Origin: Pseudomonas sp. P8_241
GTDB taxonomy: Bacteria; Pseudomonadota; Gammaproteobacteria; Pseudomonadales; Pseudomonadaceae
Length of the DNA stretch: 64,000 nt
Direction: 5' to 3'
NCBI RefSeq assembly: GCF_034008315.1
Contig: NZ_CP125377.1
Coordinates: 2,616,001-2,680,000, forward strand
Below the pieces are notes generated by a model, which saw only the letters and a program-made list of their open reading frames with translations, was not told where the DNA came from and did no database searches. Position numbers and translations under genes: made by a program. Of the stretch, positions 1 to 8,615 are shown one piece after another. Every line of letters begins with the position of its first letter. The first letter of the stretch is position 1.

Positions 1-618
1 CGAGCCCAGTTCACCCACCGAGATCGACAGGTCGGAACGCAGCAGGTTCTCACCGAAGAACTCGTAGAACGCACGGCCTGCGGTGCTCTTCAGGAACGCT
101 GTACCGCCGGCATGGCCGGGGGTGTGCCACGAGTATTCATAGTTGCGGGCAAACTTCACCAGCGCGCCGAACATCGGCGGCAGTGCGGCCTGACGATAGC
201 GCTCGATGGCCGCCAGGATGCGCCCGCTGAGGAAGCGCGAGGTGTCTTCCGGCAGCCAGATGAAGTCGTCGGCGTGCTGCATGACCAACAGCGGAATGGT
301 CGACGCGGTGGTACGGTCGCTGACCAGGAACACCGGTACGCGTGTGTTGCGCTCGCGCAGCTTGACCAGCAACTTGGTGCAGTCGGCGTGGTCTTCGCTG
401 GTGTCCATTTCCCATCGGATGATCACACATTGGATGGCAGGGTCCGAGCGCAGGATCGACGCGGCGTCGGTCAGGCTTTCCGAAGCCAGTACGCTGACGC
501 CACGGCTCTCCACGTCGTGGATCAGTTGATCCAGGGCGCGACCGAATACGGTGCGTTTGTCCGCCGGGCTGCTGACCAGTAGCGCGAGCATCCCGAGCGA
601 GTGTTTATATTCCGTCAT
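1..618 (-). CDS. Orn/Lys/Arg decarboxylase, N-terminal part (cut by window edge)
   Basis: The reverse strand encodes a protein starting MTEYKHSLGMLALLVSSP and running off the left edge after about 205 residues. Residues 1-130 look like the response-regulator-like wing domain of prokaryotic PLP-dependent basic amino acid decarboxylases; the later YSWHTPGHAGGTAFLKS is the conserved entry into the PLP fold. The PLP lysine lies outside the window. The ATG overlaps the TGA of the upstream antiporter gene (ATGA), so the two are probably translationally coupled. A decarboxylase with its exchanger is the usual pair for amine production and acid consumption. The layout matches the Pseudomonas lysine decarboxylase pair LdcA with an LdcB antiporter; the exact substrate (lysine, ornithine or arginine) cannot be decided here. 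Confidence 0.88.
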   Translation of the reverse strand, partial: MTEYKHSLGMLALLVSSPADKRTVFGRALDQLIHDVESRGVSVLASESLTDAASILRSDPAIQCVIIRWEMDTSEDHADCTKLLVKLRERNTRVPVFLVSDRTTASTIPLLVMQHADDFIWLPEDTSRFLSGRILAAIERYRQAALPPMFGALVKFARNYEYSWHTPGHAGGTAFLKSTAGRAFYEFFGENLLRSDLSISVGELGS

Positions 619-2024
619 TGTTGAGCTCCCATAGTGGCTGTATTCAAGTTGTTCACCGGCACGGGTTCAGTCGTGAGGTGCTGCGCGCTGACGGTTTGCG
701 TCGGTACGCTGTTGTTGAGTGCTTCAAGGCGGATCAGACGGTTGTTGACGAAGCCGAACAGGGTGTAACCGAAGATGGTTGCCACACCGCCGAGCATCAT
801 TGCCTGCTCGCCGGAACTGTACAGTGCCAGGTAACTGTAAGCCGCTGCGATCAAGGCGATGACGTTGGTCGCCAGAGCCTTGCTTTCCGGTACGTTGGAG
901 ACTTTCTGCATGGTCATCAAAGCGGCCATGGAGAGGATGTACGGCACCAGGTTGGTGACCACCGCGAGGTTGACCAGGGTGTCGAACTGTTTGCTCAGGT
1001 CAGGACTGATGGTGAGCAGGGCCAGTGCAGTCTGTGCCGCCAGCAGGACCAGCATGCCGATGATCGGCGTACCGGCCTTGTTGCCCTTGGCGAAGATCGC
1101 CAGGAAGTAACCGGTGTCGGCGGAGCTTTTGTACACCTGGGCGATGGTGAACTGCCAACCCAGCAGCGAACCGATACAGGCGAGCACCATCGCCGCCATC
1201 ACGATATTCCCGACCATGGGATTGAACATGTGGGCGAACACCAGACCGAAAGGCGCGGTGGACTCGACCAGTTCAGCGTTGCCGACGATGCCGAAGATGA
1301 CGTTGGTGGAAACGATGTAGATCACCGCTGCCCCCAGGGTGCCACCCAGCACCGCGATCGGCACGTTACGCTCAGGGTTTTCTACCGCATCGGTGTTGGC
1401 GCAAGCCGATTCCAGACCAAGGAAAGCCCACAACGTGATTGCCACCGAAGCCCCCGCCGCTTCGAACCAGCCCTTGTCATGTGGGTTCCAGCCGGCGGCG
1501 TAAACGCTGCTGTCGAACCAGAACCAGCCAATGGTGGAGACCAGTACTACTGGCGCAATCACACCCCAAACCGTTACCGCACCGATTCGGCCGGTAATGC
1601 TGGCACCGCCAAAGTTGGCGAAGGTGGTGATCCACAACAGCGCGATGGTTGCCAGGCCTACTTGCAGAGAATCAAGTTTTATCCCGAACAACACCTGGAT
1701 ATAACCCACGGCGGTAATACTGATCGCGACGTTGGCAATCAACAGCGACAGACCGTAGGTGTAGTTGGTGATGTAGTTGCCCGCTTTACCGAAGGTGTAC
1801 TCCGCATAACCACCCATGCCACCGGTCTTGCGGCTCAGCATCCCGCATCGCGCAAAGGCGTAAGCCAGAGCGAGTGAGCCGGTGGCTGTCACCAGCCAGG
1901 AAAGAATCGAAATTGCACCGACCTCCGCGAGTTTCGTCGGTAGTAGCACAATGCCTGAGCCCAACATGTTGACGGCGGTCAACATTGTCAGTTGCCCCAC
2001 ACTCATTTTTTTTGCGACTGACAT
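615..2024 (-). CDS. APC-family basic amino acid/polyamine antiporter (PotE/CadB/LdcB type)
   Basis: A 469-residue inner-membrane protein with about 12 hydrophobic segments. It opens MSVAKKMSVGQLTMLTAVNM followed by LGSGIVLLPTKLAEVGAIS, the first helix of PotE/CadB-type exchangers with its GSG motif. GLESACANTDAVENPERNVP in the middle is the conserved helix 6 region that lines the substrate site. It should import the basic amino acid and export the amine made by the decarboxylase encoded just downstream. The start is supported by GAGGCAACGAA before the ATG. The C-terminal 30 residues are polar and probably cytoplasmic. The pairing resembles lysine/cadaverine exchange in pseudomonads, but substrate is inferred from the neighbour. 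Confidence 0.87.
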   Translation of the reverse strand: MSVAKKMSVGQLTMLTAVNMLGSGIVLLPTKLAEVGAISILSWLVTATGSLALAYAFARCGMLSRKTGGMGGYAEYTFGKAGNYITNYTYGLSLLIANVAISITAVGYIQVLFGIKLDSLQVGLATIALLWITTFANFGGASITGRIGAVTVWGVIAPVVLVSTIGWFWFDSSVYAAGWNPHDKGWFEAAGASVAITLWAFLGLESACANTDAVENPERNVPIAVLGGTLGAAVIYIVSTNVIFGIVGNAELVESTAPFGLVFAHMFNPMVGNIVMAAMVLACIGSLLGWQFTIAQVYKSSADTGYFLAIFAKGNKAGTPIIGMLVLLAAQTALALLTISPDLSKQFDTLVNLAVVTNLVPYILSMAALMTMQKVSNVPESKALATNVIALIAAAYSYLALYSSGEQAMMLGGVATIFGYTLFGFVNNRLIRLEALNNSVPTQTVSAQHLTTEPVPVNNLNTATMGAQQ

Positions 2025-2207
2025 TTCGTTGCCTCACTAGTTGGCGAGATAGAGACTTAGCTATAGCAAAGGTTTGAAAACTCGCAAGAAATTGAGCTCA
2101 TCCTTTTAGCTTTTCCGTTAATTTTCAAAAAAAGGCACGATGCTGGCCCCTAACTTTGAAAGTCCTCTTCAAAATTACTTTATTTTCAAGTGGTTAAACA
2201 GGTCGAT

Positions 2208-2537
2208 ATGCGCAAGAAAGGGATAATGTTGTGTTCACTGGTTTTTGCGACTATTACAGTTTCAGTACAGGGCAAGGAATTGAAACCCAATGACCATTAC
2301 ATGTGCAGTTGGGGCGGTGGAACTGCCGCCAGAGCACAGGAACTCAAGCTTTCAGGCGTTTCGCTATATGCGGCACGGCAGAAAATCCAGACCTACAAGT
2401 TCGCAAAAACATGGATGCGCATGATGGCTATGGGGATCACCGAGCAAACGTATGACAGCCCTTCACGGCTGAAACCGCAAGCGGTGCGCAAGATTTTTTA
2501 TGAGGATTGCGTCAGGTACAAAGTGGCGCGCAAGTGA
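2208..2537 (+). CDS. Small exported protein of unknown function
   Basis: A 109-residue protein. The ATG at 2208 is preferred over the in-frame GTG at 2190 because ACAGG lies just upstream and it gives a compact signal peptide (MRKKGIMLCSLVFATITVSV, cleavage probably after VQG). The mature part has two cysteines (YMCSWGGG and YEDCVRY) that could form a disulfide, and the second half is rich in basic residues. I do not recognise a family. It stands alone between the antiporter operon, transcribed away from it, and ohr. Confidence 0.6.
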   Translation: MRKKGIMLCSLVFATITVSVQGKELKPNDHYMCSWGGGTAARAQELKLSGVSLYAARQKIQTYKFAKTWMRMMAMGITEQTYDSPSRLKPQAVRKIFYEDCVRYKVARK

Positions 2538-2653
2538 TATCAGCATCACTTTGTCGGTTCGAGCACGGTGAGGTTCCATGACGACTATATTGAGTGCCCA
2601 CCCCGGTAAACCGGCTTGAAAAGGTCTTATCAGCATTCAATCAGGAGGTCATC

Positions 2654-3070
2654 ATGAACCAGATCGACAAAGTGCTCTACACCGCGCAGACCCACACCAC
2701 GGGCGGTCGTGACGGCGCAGCCCGCAGCTCTGACGGAATTCTTGATGTCAAACTTTCATCCCCGGGCGCCGGAGGCGCAGGCACCAATCCGGAGCAATTG
2801 TTTGCCGCCGGTTGGTCTGCCTGTTTTATCGGCGCCATGCAGGTCGCGGCCAGGGAAATGAAAGTGGCGCTGCCCAAGGATGTAGCCGTTGATGCCGAAG
2901 TCGACCTGGGCACCAATGAAGGGGGTTACCTGCTCCAGGCACGGCTCAATGTCAGCTTGCCCGGACTGGACCGCGAAACCGCACAGAAAATCGTCGACAC
3001 CGGGCACCAGTATTGCCCGTATTCGAAAGCCACGCGCAATAACATCAACGTCGAACTCAAGCTTGTTTGA
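2654..3070 (+). CDS. ohr: Organic hydroperoxide resistance protein (Ohr/OsmC family)
   Basis: A 138-residue cytoplasmic thiol peroxidase that reduces organic hydroperoxides. It has the family's two redox cysteines: GWSACFIGAMQ (peroxidatic) and HQYCPYSKATRNN (resolving). The opening KVLYTAQTHTTGGRDG and the phrase GTNPEQLFAAGWSACF are typical of Ohr rather than OsmC. The open frame extends upstream to 2594, but the ATG at 2654 carries an AGGAGG ribosome site seven bases before it, and this length matches the family. No ohrR repressor is next to it in this window. Confidence 0.95.
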   Translation: MNQIDKVLYTAQTHTTGGRDGAARSSDGILDVKLSSPGAGGAGTNPEQLFAAGWSACFIGAMQVAAREMKVALPKDVAVDAEVDLGTNEGGYLLQARLNVSLPGLDRETAQKIVDTGHQYCPYSKATRNNINVELKLV

Positions 3071-3078
3071 ACCGGGAT

Positions 3079-3118
3079 GCTTGAGGCGCCTTCGCCGGCA
3101 AGCCGACTCCTACAGGGG
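3079..3118 (-). repeat. REP-like element
   Basis: On the reverse strand the stretch reads TGTAGGAGTCGGCTTGCCGG then CGAAGGCG, the form of the common Pseudomonas REP repeats (GTAGGAGC..GCTTGC..GCGAAGGCG). It lies in the short gap between the converging ohr and PCuAC genes, a usual REP position. Confidence 0.7.
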
Positions 3119-3171
3119 GGAGGCGGCCGCGAAATCCCTGGTGCCGGCCGGGAATTACGTTGACGCCCGGA

Positions 3172-3681
3172 TCAGTTCATCTTGCTGTGATCATGCATCA
3201 TCTTGCTGTGATCCATGGTGCCGATCGACTTGGCGACGGCCTGGACCTCAATGGTCTCTTTCTCACCCTTGGCGTCTTCGAGGGTCAGGGTCAGCGGTAC
3301 GTGATCGCCTTCCTTGATCTGGCCCGTCAGGTCCATCAGCATGATGTGGTAGCCGTGGGGATCAAAGCTCACCGCCTTGCCCGCCGGCAGCGCGACAGAG
3401 TCGACCTGCTGCATCTTCATCACATCGTCTTTCATGCTCGATTGATGAATCTGCACCACCTTGGCGACAGGCGATTGCACGCTTAGCAGTTTGCTGTCGC
3501 TGCTCGCGGTCAGCGTCATGAATGCACCACTCGAAGGCTGGCCAGCCACGGTGGCCCGCACCCAGGCATCATCAACGCGTGTTTGTGCCGACACTTGAAA
3601 CGCCACACCGATCAGGGCGACGCCCAGCGCCAGTTGCTTGCAACGTTGCGCAAAACGGCTTGTAGCCAACGGGGAATTCAT
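3172..3681 (-). CDS. Periplasmic copper chaperone PCu(A)C
   Basis: A 169-residue exported protein with a signal peptide ending around FQVSA. It carries the PCuAC copper ligands: HQSSMKDDVMKMQ followed by GYHIMLMDL, the spaced H...M...HxM set that binds Cu(I). The tail MDHSKMMHDHSKMN is an extra Met/His cluster likely to bind copper. The family passes copper to the CuA centre of cytochrome c oxidase together with Sco proteins. Its gene starts one base after the stop of the Sco-family gene on the same strand, so they form an operon. Confidence 0.92.
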   Translation of the reverse strand: MNSPLATSRFAQRCKQLALGVALIGVAFQVSAQTRVDDAWVRATVAGQPSSGAFMTLTASSDSKLLSVQSPVAKVVQIHQSSMKDDVMKMQQVDSVALPAGKAVSFDPHGYHIMLMDLTGQIKEGDHVPLTLTLEDAKGEKETIEVQAVAKSIGTMDHSKMMHDHSKMN

Positions 3682-3682
3682 C

Positions 3683-4288
3683 TCAGCAAACCTCCATCAC
3701 GGTGAGCAGATCGTCTGCGCACTCTTGTGCAGTCAGGGACGCGGACAGGCCCAGGCGCAGATTGCCTCGGGAGTCGAAGACAAAACTGGTCGCGGTGTGG
3801 GACAGGGTATAGGTATCGCCGCTCGGGACTTTTTCGAAGAACACGCCGAACTCCTTGGCGGTGGCAGCGGTTTCTTCCAGTGTGCCGTAGAGCGCTTCGA
3901 AACTCGGGTCGAAGGCCTTCACATAGGTGTCGAGCATCTCTGGCGTGTCACGCTCAGGGTCGAGGGTGATGAAGATCACCTGCAACCTTTCGCCATCGCG
4001 TCCCATCAGCTTCTTCGCTTGTGCCGCACGGGCCAGCGTGGTCGGGCACACCGCCGGACATTGGGTGAACCCGAAGAAAATCATCGGCATCAGGCCACGA
4101 TAGCTGCCCAGCATCCGCGTTTCGCCCTGGGCGTCCTTGAGTTTGAAATTACGCCCCATGATCTTGTCGCTGAGGTCCTTGCCGTACTTGAACGACAGCT
4201 TGCTGCTGTCGTCGCAACCGGCGAGCAGACCAAGGCTCAAAAGGCCCATGCCTTGCAGGACAGTTCGGCGGGAATACAAAGTACTCAT
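3683..4288 (-). CDS. SCO1/SenC family copper/thiol protein
   Basis: A 201-residue membrane-anchored thioredoxin-fold protein. The CxxxC motif FTQCPAVCPTTL and the distant histidine in YTLSHTATSF are the copper ligands of Sco proteins. The N-terminus has SRRTVLQGMGLLSLGLLAGC, combining a twin-arginine-like start with a lipobox, so it is probably a lipoprotein facing the periplasm. It should metallate or reduce the CuA site of cytochrome oxidase together with the PCuAC protein encoded directly downstream. Confidence 0.92.
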   Translation of the reverse strand: MSTLYSRRTVLQGMGLLSLGLLAGCDDSSKLSFKYGKDLSDKIMGRNFKLKDAQGETRMLGSYRGLMPMIFFGFTQCPAVCPTTLARAAQAKKLMGRDGERLQVIFITLDPERDTPEMLDTYVKAFDPSFEALYGTLEETAATAKEFGVFFEKVPSGDTYTLSHTATSFVFDSRGNLRLGLSASLTAQECADDLLTVMEVC

Positions 4289-4459
4289 GAAAAAAGCATC
4301 CTGTTGAACAGGCTGAAATGACAGCGTGATGACTGTACAGAAGAAAAAATCGCGAGGATGGTAGCAAACTGTGCCGGTGCTGGAGGATCGGATTCGACCA
4401 TTGGACCGGTGGTGAGGCGTGACATAGTGTCGCGCCGGAAAGGGACTTGATAATCAATT

Positions 4460-4542
4460 GCAGGAGCTGCCGAAGGCTGCGATCTTTTGATGTCGGGTGC
4501 GAAAAGATCAAAAGATCGCAGCCTGCGGCAGCTCCTACAGGG
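4460..4542. repeat. REP doublet (BIME-like inverted pair)
   Basis: Two REP arms in inverted orientation: CAGGAGCTGCCGAAGGCTGC on the left and the matching GCAGCCTGCGGCAGCTCCTA on the right, both ending in GATCTTTT next to a short loop. It fills much of the 255-base gap between the sco promoter side and the end of the ChaN-like gene. It is expected to fold as a long hairpin in RNA read from either side. Confidence 0.85.
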
Positions 4543-4544
4543 GC

Positions 4545-5429
4545 TTAACGACGCAGCTTTGCGCAGTGATCCTGCTCGGGTTGCGCAGCGGTGTACCACA
4601 CGTAATCCGCGCTTTGAGCCGTCACGGTCTTGCCCACTTCGGCCAGCACCAGCACCGCATTACCTTCGCCTGCACCCAAATCCTTCAGGTGCAGCGGCAC
4701 CCCCAGATCCTTGCGCACATGGAAAGCCCCGGCCAGCAACAGCGCAGGCGTTGGTGCGGCCATCAAGCGTTCAGCCATGCGCCGGTCGCGCTGTTGCTGC
4801 ACGGCGAGCATCGCCGGCATCTGCGCTTCGGGCAACAAGCCGCAATGGGATTGGCGAATGTCATCGAGTAACGTCACCTGCACCTGTTGCGTGGTGGACG
4901 CTTCACCTTGCAGTACCGGTCGCTGTTTGTAGATCTGCATGATCTGCGCACGGTCGAGGTTGGCCGACATCAGCGGATACGGCTGACGCAGCGCGTAGGT
5001 GACCAGCGCGCCATAGACGCTCCAGTCCCAATTAGCCTGCCAGCCCAGCGCCGTGAACGGGTCGGCCGGTGGCTCACCGGCACGCGTGGCGGCTTGTGCC
5101 GCATCGATTTTGGCCTGCTGATCGGGGTTGAGCATTTCCATCAGCAAGCTGCCTTGCGGGCGCTGGGCAGCCAGTTCGCGCAGCAGCCACAATTGCAGGG
5201 CGTGGTGATCCGGATTGTCGTGCTGTTCACCGACCAGCACGCGAGGTGCGTTGGCCAGTCGTTCGACCAGTTCTTGCGGGGTCAGCGTGCGCCCGGTGGC
5301 AAGTTCGCGGATGACGCCGAGGTCGGTGTGATCACGTCCTTGCGGGGCGATCGATGCCGGCAGTGGCGCGAGGTGATGGGTTTGGCAGGCAGCCAGCAGG
5401 CTGAATGCACAGAGCAACAGAAAGCGCAT
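4545..5429 (-). CDS. ChaN family heme-associated lipoprotein
   Basis: A 294-residue lipoprotein (MRFLLLCAFSLLAACQT with LLAAC lipobox). It has the ChaN/DUF399 signatures: VLVGEQHDNPDHHALQLWLL near residue 70, SLLMEMLNPDQQ and a later AGAFHVRKDLGVPLHL. ChaN proteins bind heme in pairs at the outer membrane and sit in iron-regulated heme loci. The gene lies 54 bases after the end of hmuV on the same strand, so it is the last gene of the heme uptake operon. The role in heme uptake is taken from family and position. Confidence 0.85.
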   Translation of the reverse strand: MRFLLLCAFSLLAACQTHHLAPLPASIAPQGRDHTDLGVIRELATGRTLTPQELVERLANAPRVLVGEQHDNPDHHALQLWLLRELAAQRPQGSLLMEMLNPDQQAKIDAAQAATRAGEPPADPFTALGWQANWDWSVYGALVTYALRQPYPLMSANLDRAQIMQIYKQRPVLQGEASTTQQVQVTLLDDIRQSHCGLLPEAQMPAMLAVQQQRDRRMAERLMAAPTPALLLAGAFHVRKDLGVPLHLKDLGAGEGNAVLVLAEVGKTVTAQSADYVWYTAAQPEQDHCAKLRR

Positions 5430-5483
5430 GGGATTTCCTTATTAGCCAATGGCCCCCTCGATCCGCAGAGGAGGGGACGGGTA

Positions 5484-6251
5484 TCAACGCGCAATGATCA
5501 ACGGGTGGCCGCGTTCCGGATGCTGGTGAATCAGCACTTCCAATCCATACACCGCCGCGAGTGCCTCGGCGGTCAGCACCTCTGCCGGTGTTCCGTAAGC
5601 GTGGGGCAGACCTTGTTGCAACAGCAGCAGATGATCGCAATAACGGGCGGCCAGATTCAGGTCATGCAAAATCACCAGCACCGCTGCACCGCGTTCGGCG
5701 AAGTCGCGCACCGCTTGCAAAATGGTGTGCTGGTGCAGCGGATCGAGCATTGAAGTCGGCTCGTCGAGCAGCAGGGTTTGCCCCTCGGCGCCGGGCCAAA
5801 GCTGAGCGAGCACCCGCGCCAGATGCACACGCTGGCGTTCGCCACCGGACAGGGCCAGATAGCTGCGCCCGGCCAGGTGCAGGGCATCGGCGGCACGCAG
5901 CGCCTCGGCGACGATTGCGGCATCGCGCACGCGGCCACTGGCGTAGGGCAGGCGCCCCATGCCGACCACTTCATTGACCGAAAACGCAAAGTTCAGGCTG
6001 GAACTTTGCGGCAGGACTGCCAGCCGTTTCGCCCGCTCCTGACCCGGCCAGTCAGCGAGTGGGCGTTCATCCAGGCTGACCTTGCCTTCGCTGGCCGCCA
6101 GCTCCCCGCACAACGCGGCGAGCAGGGTGCTTTTGCCGGCGCCATTGGGCCCCAACACCCCGAGCACTTCACCGGGGCGCAATTGAATATCGATATTCGC
6201 CAGTACCGTGCGGCTGCCCCGGCGTACCAGCAAGTCGTTTGCCCGCAGCAT
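5484..6251 (-). CDS. hmuV: Heme ABC transporter ATP-binding protein HmuV
   Basis: A 255-residue ABC ATPase: Walker [11 protein letters not shown], signature [15 protein letters not shown], Walker [12 protein letters not shown], and [11 protein letters not shown] for the H-loop. The open frame runs further upstream inside hmuU, but [17 protein letters not shown] is the true start because its ATG overlaps the hmuU stop as ATGA. It drives heme import through HmuU with HmuT as periplasmic carrier. Confidence 0.93.
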   Translation of the reverse strand: MLRANDLLVRRGSRTVLANIDIQLRPGEVLGVLGPNGAGKSTLLAALCGELAASEGKVSLDERPLADWPGQERAKRLAVLPQSSSLNFAFSVNEVVGMGRLPYASGRVRDAAIVAEALRAADALHLAGRSYLALSGGERQRVHLARVLAQLWPGAEGQTLLLDEPTSMLDPLHQHTILQAVRDFAERGAAVLVILHDLNLAARYCDHLLLLQQGLPHAYGTPAEVLTAEALAAVYGLEVLIHQHPERGHPLIIAR

Positions 6252-7288
6252 CAGGAACGCCCTCGTACCAGCAAGTAAAGAAAGAACGGCGCACCAATGA
6301 GTGCCGTGACGATGCCGATCGGCAATTCGGCTGGCGCCAACAGCAGGCGCGCCGCCAGATCGGCAAGCAGCAACAGACTGGCACCGGCAAGCAACGACGC
6401 CGGCAACAAGACCCGGTGATCCGGCCCGACCAGCAGGCGCATCAAGTGCGGCACCACCAGGCCGATAAAGCCGATCAACCCGGCTGCCGCGACGGCGGCA
6501 CCCACGCCCAGGGCCGTGCACAGCACCAGTTCCATCTTGATCCGCTCGATGTCGAAGCCCAGGTGACGGGCTTCCGACTCGCCCAGCAGCATCGCATTGA
6601 GTGCCGCTGCGCGCCGTGGCAACCACAACGCCACGCCGACGGTGACGATCAACAACGGCCACAGGCGCGGGTAACTGGCGCCGTTAAGGCTGCCCAGGTT
6701 CCAGAACGTCAGGGTCCGCAAGGTGGCATCGTCCGCCAGATAAGTGAACAGACCGACGCCGGCACCGGCCATGGCCGTCATCGCCACGCCCGCCAACAGC
6801 ATGGTCGCGACGTCGGTTTGCCCGTTGCGGCGGCCGAAGCGATACACCACCGCCGTCACGATCAAGCCACCGACGAAGGCACTCACCGACAGCAGATAGG
6901 GCTCCATGGCGGGTGGCATTCCACCGAGCATGCTGCCGCCGACGATGGCGAAAGCGGCACCCAGCGCGGCTCCCCCGGAGACGCCGACCAGGCCCGGATC
7001 CGCCAGGGGATTGCGAAACAACCCTTGCATCGCCACGCCTGACAGCGCCAGTACCGATCCGACGGCAATGCCGAGCAGACTGCGCGGCAGGCGAATCTGA
7101 CCGAGGATCAGCTCCGCCTGTTGCGTGTCGCCGCCTTCAAGCGGCAAGCCGAGCAGACGCATTCCGGCCAGTAGCGTATCGCCCAGCGGCAGGCTGACCG
7201 GCCCGAGGGCCAGGGACAACCAGAACACCAGCATCAGCAACAGCAGCAAACAGATCAAGGTCGGACGCGGCCGAAAAATCGCCGTCAT
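6251..7288 (-). CDS. hmuU: Heme ABC transporter permease HmuU (FecCD family)
   Basis: A 345-residue inner-membrane permease with about nine or ten hydrophobic helices. FecCD family signatures are present: [39 protein letters not shown] and [19 protein letters not shown]. It overlaps hmuT by four bases at its start and hmuV by one ATGA at its end, so the three genes are tightly coupled. Confidence 0.93.
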   Translation of the reverse strand: MTAIFRPRPTLICLLLLLMLVFWLSLALGPVSLPLGDTLLAGMRLLGLPLEGGDTQQAELILGQIRLPRSLLGIAVGSVLALSGVAMQGLFRNPLADPGLVGVSGGAALGAAFAIVGGSMLGGMPPAMEPYLLSVSAFVGGLIVTAVVYRFGRRNGQTDVATMLLAGVAMTAMAGAGVGLFTYLADDATLRTLTFWNLGSLNGASYPRLWPLLIVTVGVALWLPRRAAALNAMLLGESEARHLGFDIERIKMELVLCTALGVGAAVAAAGLIGFIGLVVPHLMRLLVGPDHRVLLPASLLAGASLLLLADLAARLLLAPAELPIGIVTALIGAPFFLYLLVRGRS

Positions 7289-8169
7289 TGGCTGATCTCG
7301 GCTGTCTGTACGTTGACGTCCGGGTAGAACGCGCTGGCGAGACGGTTCAACGCATCCGGCACGCGAGGACCGAGGCCGCCCACCAGCAATGTCGGATCGA
7401 TCACCAGCACCCGGCCGTCACGCCCGGCCCGGGTTTGCGCCAGGATCGGGTTCTGCTCCAGGAGGGCCTTGCGCGCCGCTTCACCTTCCAGACGACCACC
7501 GGCAAAGATGATCACCTGCGGATCAAGCGCCAGCATGGCTTCGTTGGAAACCGGCTTGTAGCCGTTGTGCTCGCCCAGGCTGTTGCCGCCGGCTTGTTGG
7601 ATCATCCACGCGGCCAGCGTGTCTTTGCCGGCCACTTGCAGGTTGCCGCCGGAATGGCTGAGCAGCATCAGCACCCGCGGTGCCGGCGCTTGTTGCTGCG
7701 CCTGCCTGACCCAGTCGGCCTGGGTTTGCAGGCGCTTGAGGTAACCGCCCATCAACGCTTGCGCCTCGGCCTCTTTACCCAGCAGTTCCCCGAGTTCGGT
7801 CAGGTTGTGTTGCAGCGCCGGCACCTCAGGCTTGGCCGACAGCAACTCAATACGCACGCCGGCCGCCTTGAGTTGCTCCAGCACCGGCGGTGGCCCCATT
7901 TCGACGCTGCCCACCAGAATGTCCGGTTTCAACGCCAGAATGCCTTCGGCCGCCAGCGCACGCTGATAGCCGACGCCGGGCAGGCTGTGCAGCGATTGCG
8001 GGTACTGGCTGGTGCTGTCGACACCCACCAGTTTGCTTTCGCCACCGAGGGCGACCACCCATTCGCTGAACGCGCCGCCGGCACTGATCCAGCGCTGGGG
8101 CAGGGCGTCGGCGACGGCCATCTGGCTGACGAGCACGCTGGCACAGGCCAGCAGTGTTTTCATACGCAT
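7285..8169 (-). CDS. hmuT: Periplasmic heme-binding protein HmuT
   Basis: A 294-residue periplasmic binding protein with signal peptide MRMKTLLACASVLVSQMAVA. It has the helical-backbone binding fold: VVALGGESKLVGVDSTSQYP, then PGVGYQRALAAEGILALKPD, typical of hemin carriers, including the YQRALAAEGILAL stretch. AAGGAATAGTCCCG precedes the ATG. It follows the hmuS remnant by 12 bases. With that gene broken and no receptor gene here, the operon promoter may also have been lost. Confidence 0.92.
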   Translation of the reverse strand: MRMKTLLACASVLVSQMAVADALPQRWISAGGAFSEWVVALGGESKLVGVDSTSQYPQSLHSLPGVGYQRALAAEGILALKPDILVGSVEMGPPPVLEQLKAAGVRIELLSAKPEVPALQHNLTELGELLGKEAEAQALMGGYLKRLQTQADWVRQAQQQAPAPRVLMLLSHSGGNLQVAGKDTLAAWMIQQAGGNSLGEHNGYKPVSNEAMLALDPQVIIFAGGRLEGEAARKALLEQNPILAQTRAGRDGRVLVIDPTLLVGGLGPRVPDALNRLASAFYPDVNVQTAEISQ

Positions 8170-8181
8170 CGGGACTATTCC

Positions 8182-8412
8182 TTAGCCGATCAGGGGAGTG
8201 GCGATTTCAGCCAGGGCACGCCAGTCGTCACGCTCAGGGATGCCTGGCTTGCGCACGCCGAACAACTGGATGACCAGTTCGCCTTCGGCATCGAAACCTT
8301 CATAGCTGGTGATGATGCCATCGACGCTCGGCTTACGCACACGCCACAGCTGCGTCACACCGGTGGTTTTCAGGTGCAGGTTGAACAGACCTGATGGCAA
8401 GTGACGCAGCAA
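8182..8412 (-). pseudogene. 3' remnant of hmuS (heme-degrading/trafficking factor)
   Basis: About 76 residues in frame with C-terminal features of HmuS/PhuS: FNLHL, LWRVRKPSVDG, FDAEGELVIQLFGVRKPG and a final WRALAEIATPLIG. Full family members are about 350 residues with two repeated halves; only the end of the second half is here, and the only start codon available is a TTG inside the domain. Its place directly before hmuT is where hmuS lies in the Pseudomonas phu/hmu operons. The break point lies near 8410-8470, next to the accessory block. It could still be translated as a fragment, but it is unlikely to work as HmuS. Confidence 0.75.
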
Positions 8413-8466
8413 GTGTCGATCAATGTCGACTTGTTCAACGCCATCTGTGCGATGAACGGTAGCGAT

Positions 8467-8487
8467 ACCTGTTATTTCTGACAGTAG
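8467..8487 (+). promoter_or_regulatory. Palindromic operator-like site upstream of first Ig-like gene
   Basis: Contains CCTGTTATTTCTGACAGT, an imperfect inverted repeat CTGTTA-N4-TGACAG. Exactly the same 21 bases occur in the same orientation relative to the gene upstream of the Ig-like gene at 19429 (site at 19501-19521). It lies about 130 bases before the ATG at 8616. A regulator site or promoter element is inferred; no known factor is assigned. Confidence 0.6.
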
Positions 8488-8615
8488 GCAGGTTTTTCAG
8501 ACAGGCATTTAATTAAGCCCATCAGATGCGCCGATGTGATGACCGTGAAGGCAGCGTTGCACGTGACTCACGGCCCAGGCGCATAGCACTTTTTTATTGC
8601 CTTGGAGTATCCGCC